From positions 1 to 10,127 of the forward strand of contig DASVMD010000060.1 in the NCBI GenBank assembly GCA_036384495.1: DNA of 10,127 nucleotides, in the 5' to 3' direction. Source of the stretch: JAQGHB01 sp036384495 (GTDB lineage Bacteria; Patescibacteriota; Saccharimonadia; Saccharimonadales; UBA4665). The position numbers and the translations under genes are program-made. Positions 1 through 4,743 of this stretch are shown one piece after another; position 1 is the first letter of the stretch, and every line of letters starts with the position of its first letter. The notes beneath the pieces were generated by a model. It saw only the letters and a program-made list of their open reading frames with translations, searched no databases and had not been told where the DNA came from.

Positions 1-1200
1 TGGTAACGTCCCATATGAGCCATTAGCGCCATTCACTACCTGAAACGCATTATCACGCCCATTACCGTAATAGGCATCGCCGTTAATACCCACCGCAAAA
101 CTGTTGTCGCCGCCATTCGTACTGCCACCGCCACCAGGGACATTCTCCCAGGCACCCGCCCCCTGATTCCAGTGCTGCAGGATGTACCCGTTCGAGCTGT
201 TTGTGGCATTCGCGCTGCCGTCATATTTGATAATATGTCCCGATAGCACCGAACAAGTGGTGGTCATGTCAACGTCCCAGGAATTCGCTGTAGGCTGCTT
301 AACAATCGAAAAACAGCGCTCATCAGACTGCTTAACAAGGTGACTGGCAGCCACATTTTCCTCGTGAGGGTAGTAGTTCGATGTGGCAGGAGGGAACAGA
401 CTAAAACCACCGTCATCGGTAGTAAAGTCTATCGAAACATCGAGTCGGATGCATATATCAGTTAAATTAACATTATCGGTGTTAATATCAAATTTGTAGC
501 CCTCTGTCCCAGGCGGACTACTAGAGCCCGAATCGTTCCAAAAGACCATTTTACCGTGATTGCCGCAGTTCACGATACCTCGGCCAGTATCTTTGTTATA
601 GGCGACAGGGCTGGCATTATTGAGATTTGTTGTCGAACTATCGTATTCAGCACCGTTAATATCTCTAAAGCCAAACAGAGGCCCTGGGCCTGAATAATGA
701 GAGTCGCTAGGATTTGTATACAAAAGTCCGGTACCAGGGTTGGTATTAACACTGTTTGTGCCCGGACAAGCCACCGAGCCAATGCCGCTACCACTAAGCC
801 CGCTAAGATGCAGAGCATTGAGCTGGGTCTGCGACGAGGCATTCTTAGCGTTAACAGTTATCCACGTCAGCGTTGATGTATTAGTGCTCTTTTGATTATT
901 CTTTGGCCTTGCGGTGTCACTCCACCCACCCGCAACCGATATAGTAGAGCCACCGGCGATCGGAGTAGGAGACGCATCAGAGCCGCTAATTGTGGTGCCC
1001 CCCGATGTAACTTTTAACTTAACAGGTAAGTTGTAATTCGGGTCGGTACCGCACATAAAGCCATACGGAAAGTAATTATTAGTCTCGTCGCTATTGCAAC
1101 CTGGTCCGTTGGTGCGAGTCAAAGCCGAAGTATGAGTTGGAATCGCCAGAAAAAGACAGACGGCTATTACAAAACTTAACCCAAAAAATACTTTTTTCAT
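1..1200 (-). CDS. Secreted surface protein of unknown function, N-terminal 400 residues (C-terminus outside window)
   Basis: The minus strand is open without a stop from the ATG at 1198-1200 to the window edge, 400 codons in all. The product starts with a clear Sec signal peptide: KK at residues 2-3, a hydrophobic core at 4-20, and a T-S-A site that predicts cleavage after A26. The mature part is rich in Gly, Asn, Ser and Thr, with Cys at 35 and 50 and several later, and has no membrane segment in the visible part. Near residues 340-395 the pattern W-E-N-V-P-G-G, A-V-G-I-N-G-D and N-A-F-Q-V-V-N-G recalls tectonin-type beta-propeller blades, but that is only a resemblance. An in-frame TAA lies four codons upstream, so this start is the only ATG choice; only a weak AGGG adjoins it. 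I do not recognise the family. Whether a wall anchor or C-terminal membrane segment follows cannot be seen. Confidence 0.82.
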   Translation of the reverse strand, partial: MKKVFFGLSFVIAVCLFLAIPTHTSALTRTNGPGCNSDETNNYFPYGFMCGTDPNYNLPVKLKVTSGGTTISGSDASPTPIAGGSTISVAGGWSDTARPKNNQKSTNTSTLTWITVNAKNASSQTQLNALHLSGLSGSGIGSVACPGTNSVNTNPGTGLLYTNPSDSHYSGPGPLFGFRDINGAEYDSSTTNLNNASPVAYNKDTGRGIVNCGNHGKMVFWNDSGSSSPPGTEGYKFDINTDNVNLTDICIRLDVSIDFTTDDGGFSLFPPATSNYYPHEENVAASHLVKQSDERCFSIVKQPTANSWDVDMTTTCSVLSGHIIKYDGSANATNSSNGYILQHWNQGAGAWENVPGGGGSTNGGDNSFAVGINGDAYYGNGRDNAFQVVNGANGSYGTLP

Positions 1201-1220
1201 CCCTGCAATCGGTTACGCTT

Positions 1221-1236
1221 ATGCTAAAGCTAGCAT
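1221..1236. repeat. Perfect inverted repeat over the -10 and start region
   Basis: ATGCTA and TAGCAT are perfect 6-bp arms with a 4-nt AAGC spacer. The repeat covers most of the -10 box and the predicted transcription start of the secreted protein gene, so it could be an operator or a hairpin at the 5' end of the message. The sequence alone does not decide which. Confidence 0.5.
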
Positions 1237-1260
1237 ACTATGCGCCGCTTAAACTGTAAA
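1232..1260 (-). promoter_or_regulatory. Promoter of the secreted protein gene
   Basis: Read on the minus strand there is a -35 TTTACA (1255-1260), a 17-bp spacer and a -10 TATGCT (1232-1237). The predicted start of transcription is near 1225, giving a leader of about 25 nt before the ATG at 1200. The -35 matches the sigma-70 consensus at 5 of 6 positions and the -10 at 4 of 6. Confidence 0.5.
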
Positions 1261-1297
1261 GCAGCTCAAGCTCGAGGCAAAGAGGTAAGGCCTACAC

Positions 1298-1861
1298 CTA
1301 TTTAGTTTTTTTAGGTTTAGTCGTAGTCTTTTTAAACCAAATCTGGAACGAAGAAATAGGATGATCGGTGCCGTCGATAAGCGTTGCGCTATCAGTAACT
1401 TCACCGCCCGTTGCAGTTATCTTGGTAGGCTTTGGGAAGAAAAGCTGACCACCGAGCGTGCCAGCCATTATACCGCACACCTTGCGGTGCTTATTATTTG
1501 TCCAGTGGAAGACTTCGCGGTTACCACCATCTGTCTTAGTGACCCACAGCTTTCCATTGCTATTATGCTTACTCGGGGTGTCGTTGGAGTTGTGGTGCGT
1601 ATTAACAGCGAGCGGTTGCGGCAAGCAGTCTTGTGTCAATTTTTTAAATTTCGTTGCTGCTGTCGTGCTTTCACTACCATAGTATTTAGTAGATGATGCT
1701 TGGCTTCCAGACTGAGCATCAGCATTTTCAGCAATCAAAGCCCCTGCACCAATAGCGGCTACAGCTGCGACACCTAAGGCGAGAAGTTTATGACGAGGAT
1801 GTTCCCAAATAGAGGGATCTTGCGTTTCGGGTGTTGGTTGTTGATGAGTTAATTGATTCAT
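1298..1861 (-). CDS. Small exported or single-pass membrane protein, hypothetical
   Basis: This 187-residue protein has a polar N-terminus rich in Gln, Thr and Pro (1-25), one hydrophobic helix rich in Ala and Gly (about 26-44), then an extracytoplasmic part. An A-D-A sequence at 47-49 would suit signal peptidase, so the protein could be released rather than stay anchored. The mature region is rich in Thr, Asn, His and Lys. It has two cysteines (C79, C129) that could form a disulfide and ends in a very basic Lys/Thr tail. The ATG at 1861 is supported by AAAGGA at 1869-1874, seven bases upstream. It lies upstream of the secreted protein gene on the same strand, 97 bp apart, and divergent from another small membrane protein. 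I do not recognise a family; the assignment rests on an intact frame, the ribosome binding site and export-type topology. Confidence 0.75.
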   Translation of the reverse strand: MNQLTHQQPTPETQDPSIWEHPRHKLLALGVAAVAAIGAGALIAENADAQSGSQASSTKYYGSESTTAATKFKKLTQDCLPQPLAVNTHHNSNDTPSKHNSNGKLWVTKTDGGNREVFHWTNNKHRKVCGIMAGTLGGQLFFPKPTKITATGGEVTDSATLIDGTDHPISSFQIWFKKTTTKPKKTK

Positions 1862-1897
1862 AAAGCTTTCCTTTCGTCAAAAAGATGCTATACCCCC

Positions 1898-1926
1898 AAA
1901 GTACACTAAAACCGTCAAAATGTCAA
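1898..1926 (-). promoter_or_regulatory. Possible promoter of the 1298-1861 gene
   Basis: On the minus strand a perfect -35 TTGACA (1921-1926) is followed after 17 bp by TACTTT (1898-1903), a weak -10 with 3 of 6 matches. A second TTGAC lies at 1914-1918. TATAGC at 1887-1892 looks more like a -10 but sits 20 bp from TTGACG (1913-1918), which is too far for a standard promoter. The -35 is convincing, the -10 is not. Confidence 0.3.
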
Positions 1927-1942
1927 GCGTAAGCCCTGTTTT

Positions 1943-1958
1943 TGTGATAAATATCATT
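1943..1958. promoter_or_regulatory. Possible weak CRP-type box
   Basis: TGTGA, six bases, then TCATT matches the CRP pattern TGTGA-N6-TCACA at 8 of 10 positions, with TGAT and ATCA perfectly symmetric around AAAT. It lies between the two divergent small membrane protein genes. The window also encodes a CRP-like regulator. The outer flanks do not match the CRP consensus, so this is weaker than the boxes at 9101-9145. Confidence 0.3.
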
Positions 1959-1963
1959 AACTT

Positions 1964-1992
1964 TTGAGTTTTTCGGCCATATGGGCTTAAAT
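1964..1992 (+). promoter_or_regulatory. Promoter of the 1994-2473 gene
   Basis: TTGAGT (1964-1969), a 17-bp spacer and TTAAAT (1987-1992) predict transcription starting at about 1999. That is one base before the second ATG of the reading frame at 2000, so the message may be practically leaderless. Confidence 0.4.
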
Positions 1993-1993
1993 A

Positions 1994-2473
1994 ATGCATA
2001 TGCTTGCAAAACTTAAGGGCGGAGTCAAAACCCACAAACGGTCGCTGATTGTGATGCTAGTGGTGCTCTTAGTGGTGATTGGCGCCGGCCTGGCGCTACA
2101 CGCCAAGCACGAATCGGACCAAAAGAAGGCTCAAGAAGCTCAGGAAGCTCGCAATAGCCCCCAGCGCCAGATCGCAGAGCGGCTAAAAACTACTTACAAC
2201 TTTGCGAGCGCTAATGTCAGCTGCAAAGATGTCCCCGCCACTCCCAAAGGCGGTACCACCATCAAGGTTTGTGACGGTACCGTTACCCTCACCAACAACA
2301 ATACCCACAAAAACGCCGACTACACCGTTTCCTCGAGCACATATCTGTACAAAAATGGCGTGCCGCTGACGCTGGACCAGTTCTCAAGCCTGCCAGCCGG
2401 CCAAAAATTCACCATCGTAACTTTCACCGGTAAAGACAACAAAACGCTCGGCAACGTCAGCTATACACAGTAG
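1994..2473 (+). CDS. Small single-pass membrane protein, hypothetical
   Basis: This 159-residue protein has a basic N-terminus (residues 1-16), one strong hydrophobic helix (18-37), a charged Lys/Glu/Gln/Ala stretch that is probably helical (38-65), and an extracytoplasmic domain of about 90 residues. That domain has two cysteines (C77, C93) 16 residues apart, which would suit a disulfide, and is Thr/Asn-rich with alternating beta-strand patterns. The positive-inside rule places the N-terminus in the cytoplasm. The start may be the ATG at 1994 or the one at 2000 (residue 3). There is no good ribosome binding site, and the promoter spacing favours the ATG at 2000. A bidirectional terminator follows the stop. 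I do not recognise a family. The layout suggests an envelope-associated or secreted-domain protein. Confidence 0.75.
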   Translation: MHMLAKLKGGVKTHKRSLIVMLVVLLVVIGAGLALHAKHESDQKKAQEAQEARNSPQRQIAERLKTTYNFASANVSCKDVPATPKGGTTIKVCDGTVTLTNNNTHKNADYTVSSSTYLYKNGVPLTLDQFSSLPAGQKFTIVTFTGKDNKTLGNVSYTQ

Positions 2474-2503
2474 ACTGCGCCCCCTTTGAGCGCCAACGGA
2501 TAA

Positions 2504-2531
2504 CAAAAACCGCCCCTCGGGGCGGTTTTTG
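2504..2531. terminator. Bidirectional Rho-independent terminator
   Basis: CCGCCC and GGGCGG pair around a CTCG loop. The stem is preceded by five A (2505-2509) and followed by five T (2526-2530), so it can terminate on either strand. It sits between the stops of two convergent genes (2473 and 2548) and serves both. Confidence 0.9.
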
Positions 2532-2547
2532 GTGCAGCACGTGTAGC

Positions 2548-4041
2548 TTAGTGCATGGCGACGACAGGTTCGCCGTGGCTCGGATCGTTCTTGGCGCGCT
2601 GTTCGCGGATAACGAACGTGGCGACCAAGGAGGCAACGAGACCAAAGGTCGAGGCAATCAAGAATCCATCATGGAAGCCGTGGACAGTGGCAGCGGCCGA
2701 TGGCGCGTGGCTAGCGAGCTGCTTGGCCGAATCGTGCGCCAAGGCGTAGGCAGTGGTTGCACTGGTGGCAACGCCGGTGAGTACAGCCAGGCCGATAGAG
2801 CCGCCGACTTGCTGGGCCGTGTTCAAAATACCTGAGGCCAATCCTGCTTCGTGAGCCGGAACACCCGATGTGGCGGCAATGCTGACGCTCACGAATGTCG
2901 CACCCATACCCAGAGCCAAGACAATCATGCCCGGCGCAACATCACGCCAGAAGCTGCCGTCAACCGGGATATGAGACACCCAGAACAGGCCAGCCGACAC
3001 AAACAGTGGCGCGATCATCAGAATTGGTCGGTAGCCGATTTTTTGGATCAGGCGCGGCACGTTGGTGGCCGTAATGGCGATGGTGATTGGGATGACCAAG
3101 AAGCTGAGACCGGTCTTAACTGGTGAGTAACCCAGGATTTGCTGCAAGTACAACGTCAGGAAGAAGAAGATCGAGAACATGCCGGCTGTCATGAACAGCT
3201 GCAACAAGTTAGCTCCGGATAAGTTGCGGATCTTGAAGATGCTCAGTGGCATCAGCGGGTGTTTGGCGCGAGCCTCGTTAACAATGAAAGCTGTCAGCGC
3301 CACGATGGCGATACCGAAGTAAATCAGCGAGTGCGTGGAAGTCCAGCCATTGGTAGGGGCTTTGACCAGCGCGTACACCAAGGTCATGAGTCCACCAGTG
3401 GCCAAAACGGCGCCTGGGAGATCAAGATTATTGTGTTCCAGATTTGACTCGTGGCGATCCAGTACCCGCAGTGCAGCTGTAACCACCAAGATGCCAACTG
3501 GTACGTTTACGAAGAAGTTCCAGCGCCAGTCAAGGTACTGAGTCAGAATGCCACCGAGTAGCACGCCCACCGCGGCACCGCCGGCGGCAACCGCGCCCCA
3601 GACGCTCAGCGCCACGTTGCGTTCATGCCCTTCACGGTACGTTACCAGCACGATTGATAGCGCGGCCGGTGACATAAATGCCGCTGCCAGCCCCTGTATA
3701 GCTCGGAAAGTAATCAGCATGCCGCCTGACGTGGCCAAACCATTGGCCAGCGACGCCGCGGTGAACAAAATCGTGCCGAAAATAAAGATTTTGCGGCGAC
3801 CGAACAAGTCGGCAGCACGCCCGCCAAGCAGCAAGAAACCACCGAAGAACAGCGTGTATACGGTGACGATCCACTGCAAGCTGGTCGGCGTCATATCGAA
3901 CGCTTTTTGAATGGCCGGCAGCGCGACGTTCACGATGGACACGTCGAGCACCACCATGAACTGGGCCAGTGCCAGCAAGATCAGGATGAGCCAGTGGTTG
4001 GTCTCCCCTCGCTCGTCATTTTTAAGTTTTCTTTTAAACAT
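2548..4041 (-). CDS. MFS drug efflux transporter, DHA2 (EmrB/QacA) type, 14 TM
   Basis: This 497-residue membrane protein belongs to the drug:H+ antiporter-2 group of the major facilitator superfamily, which exports lipophilic drugs and similar compounds using the proton gradient. TM1 carries motif D1, L-D-V-S-I-V-N-V-A-L-P, with D33. The loop after TM2 has motif A, G-G-R-A-A-D-L-F-G-R-R-K (73-84). TM4 has R113 of motif B, TM5 carries a Gly-rich motif C version (153-164), and W-R-W-N-F-F-V-N-V-P follows at 172-181, as usual for DHA2 pumps. The length suits 14 helices. The ATG at 4041 has AGGAGG just upstream. The gene is divergent from a marR gene and shares an operator with it, so MarR-type repression lifted by ligand is the likely control. 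The substrate cannot be told from the sequence. Confidence 0.95.
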   Translation of the reverse strand: MFKRKLKNDERGETNHWLILILLALAQFMVVLDVSIVNVALPAIQKAFDMTPTSLQWIVTVYTLFFGGFLLLGGRAADLFGRRKIFIFGTILFTAASLANGLATSGGMLITFRAIQGLAAAFMSPAALSIVLVTYREGHERNVALSVWGAVAAGGAAVGVLLGGILTQYLDWRWNFFVNVPVGILVVTAALRVLDRHESNLEHNNLDLPGAVLATGGLMTLVYALVKAPTNGWTSTHSLIYFGIAIVALTAFIVNEARAKHPLMPLSIFKIRNLSGANLLQLFMTAGMFSIFFFLTLYLQQILGYSPVKTGLSFLVIPITIAITATNVPRLIQKIGYRPILMIAPLFVSAGLFWVSHIPVDGSFWRDVAPGMIVLALGMGATFVSVSIAATSGVPAHEAGLASGILNTAQQVGGSIGLAVLTGVATSATTAYALAHDSAKQLASHAPSAAATVHGFHDGFLIASTFGLVASLVATFVIREQRAKNDPSHGEPVVAMH

Positions 4042-4093
4042 ATTGCCTCCTCTTGAATAATGCGGCTTTGGCTTTTATACTGAGATGCAGATC

Positions 4094-4123
4094 ATTGTAA
4101 AGGTCAATAGTTGACTTTGTCAA
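4094..4123 (-). promoter_or_regulatory. Promoter of the MFS pump gene
   Basis: On the minus strand a perfect -35 TTGACA (4118-4123), an 18-bp spacer and a -10 TACAAT (4094-4099, 5 of 6) predict a start near 4087 and a leader of about 45 nt containing AGGAGG. The -35 is part of the palindrome array, so a bound MarR dimer would block it. Confidence 0.7.
4103..4123. promoter_or_regulatory. Likely MarR operator, overlapping palindromes
   Basis: Three half-sites alternate in direction, each 3 bp apart: GTCAA (4103-4107), TTGAC (4111-4115) and GTCAA (4119-4123). The middle one pairs with either neighbour to make a perfect 13-bp interrupted palindrome. The array lies between a marR gene and a divergent efflux pump gene, the usual place for a MarR operator. 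It includes the -35 boxes of both promoters. Confidence 0.65.
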
Positions 4124-4139
4124 GCATTTTCTTAATAAT
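4111..4139 (+). promoter_or_regulatory. Promoter of the marR-family gene
   Basis: TTGACT (4111-4116), a 17-bp spacer and AATAAT (4134-4139, 5 of 6 matches) predict transcription from about 4146. That is only about five bases before the ATG at 4151 and rules out the GTG at 4142 as the start if correct. It is back to back with the pump promoter, their -35 boxes being one base apart. Confidence 0.55.
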
Positions 4140-4150
4140 GGGTGGTACGT

Positions 4151-4564
4151 ATGGCAGATACATCCTTAGAGGAATCATATTTAACGCTGATTGAGTTCTT
4201 GATGCTCAGCAAACGGCGTGTTATTGAGCTCGGCGCCGAAGAAGGCCTGACCGGCATGCAAACCATGACCCTGTTCTGTCTGAGTAAACCACGGGCCATG
4301 AGCGGCTTCAGCAAGTTGTTTAACTGTGACGCTTCCAACGTGACCGGCATTATCGATGGCCTAGAGCAAAAAAAGCTGGTTTCGCGCTACGAAAGCCCCA
4401 CCGATCGGCGGATCAAGATGGTGCAGCTGGAGCCGGCCGGCCTGGCGACCCGCGCTTCCCTGCTGTCGCGCTTGACCAGCGAAGACAGCCCCATATTATC
4501 GCGACTTTCGCCCTCTGAATTTCAAACGTTTATCGGGTTGCTACAGAAGATTAACGCCGGCTAG
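4151..4564 (+). CDS. MarR-family transcriptional regulator
   Basis: This 137-residue winged-helix regulator has the family's usual length. The recognition helix and wing are clear: N-V-T-G-I-I-D-G-L-E-Q-K-K-L-V is followed by the wing with D-R-R-I-K-M-V-Q-L and the G-x-A pattern typical of MarR proteins. Helices at both ends would make the dimer interface. MarR proteins usually repress their own gene and a neighbouring efflux gene until a phenolic or drug-like ligand binds, and the divergent MFS pump with a palindromic operator fits this. I chose ATG 4151 because GGTGG lies five bases upstream and the protein then starts M-A-D-T-S. An in-frame GTG at 4142 would add three residues but has no ribosome binding site. 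No cysteine-based redox switch is obvious, although Cys is present in the central part. Confidence 0.92.
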   Translation: MADTSLEESYLTLIEFLMLSKRRVIELGAEEGLTGMQTMTLFCLSKPRAMSGFSKLFNCDASNVTGIIDGLEQKKLVSRYESPTDRRIKMVQLEPAGLATRASLLSRLTSEDSPILSRLSPSEFQTFIGLLQKINAG

Positions 4565-4577
4565 AGGCTGCGTGCGT

Positions 4578-4603
4578 TGGCGGCGACTCTCGCTGCGCCG
4601 CCA
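4578..4603. repeat. Inverted repeat, 8-bp stem
   Basis: TGGCGGCG and CGCCGCCA are perfect arms around a 10-nt loop, just after the marR stop. There is no T-tract on either strand, so a Rho-independent terminator is not supported. The repeat lies within the antitoxin-like remnant and may be a coding accident. Confidence 0.4.
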
Positions 4604-4668
4604 TCCTGGATAACTTCGATGGGCGAACGTCCATCAAAACGTGGATTAGAGCCAATGTATATCATGAA

Positions 4669-4682
4669 TGCACTCCGGTGCA
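4669..4682. repeat. Small inverted repeat upstream of the MMPL gene
   Basis: TGCAC, TCCG, GTGCA forms a perfect 5-bp inverted repeat about 40 bp upstream of the likely -10 of the transporter gene. It could be an operator half-site pair; nothing else supports this. Confidence 0.3.
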
Positions 4683-4713
4683 ATCAGGTCTGGCGCTAGT
4701 GCCGGCTTTTCGA

Positions 4714-4719
4714 TATAGT
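4714..4719 (+). promoter_or_regulatory. Possible -10 box of the MMPL gene
   Basis: TATAGT (5 of 6 matches) predicts transcription from about 4726 and an 18-nt leader that includes the GGAGG at 4734-4738. There is no recognisable -35 at the right distance, so the promoter may need an activator or may be elsewhere. Confidence 0.35.
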
Positions 4720-4743
4720 GGATCGTATCTAATGGAGGCTAAC

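Larger units (their letters stand above)
4561..4738 (-). pseudogene. Remnant of an antitoxin-like gene (Xre/MbcA/ParS C-terminal domain type)
   Basis: The minus strand carries a short frame (ATG 4665 to TAG 4561, 34 codons) whose product contains S-N-P-R-F-D-G-R-S-P-I-E-V-I, then D-G-G and a V-x-x-A tail. From memory this matches the C-terminal DUF2384 (MbcA/ParS/Xre antitoxin) pattern W-L, N-P-x-L-x-G-x-S-P-x-E-x-I, G, V. In another frame directly upstream (4649-4738) 30 open codons end in H-D-I-H-W-L, where the family's W-L is expected, which suggests a frameshift near 4650-4665. No helix-turn-helix part is present further upstream, because the transporter gene begins there. The TAG overlaps the marR stop through a shared CTAG. 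It is probably a dead fragment, but a small living gene is not excluded. Confidence 0.4.

Noticed and set aside
570..842. Minus-strand frame of 90 codons within the left-edge gene
   Set aside because: It runs in a different frame from the 400-codon open frame that has a signal peptide and promoter, so it is a shadow.
1361..1696. Plus-strand frames over the 1298-1861 gene
   Set aside because: The minus-strand gene has a ribosome binding site, an export helix and a coherent C-terminus. The plus-strand frames have none of these and overlap each other.
3548..3910. Plus-strand frame of 120 codons inside the MFS pump gene
   Set aside because: It is antisense to a clear transporter with conserved motifs, and its Pro/Ser/Ala-rich product is typical of antisense shadows.
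4142..4150. GTG start for the marR gene, three codons upstream
   Set aside because: It has no Shine-Dalgarno sequence and precedes the predicted transcription start. ATG 4151 has GGTGG at a good distance.
4578..4603. GC-rich hairpin as a terminator for marR
   Set aside because: There is no run of T on either side, and the sequence is accounted for by Gly/Ala codons in the antitoxin-like remnant.
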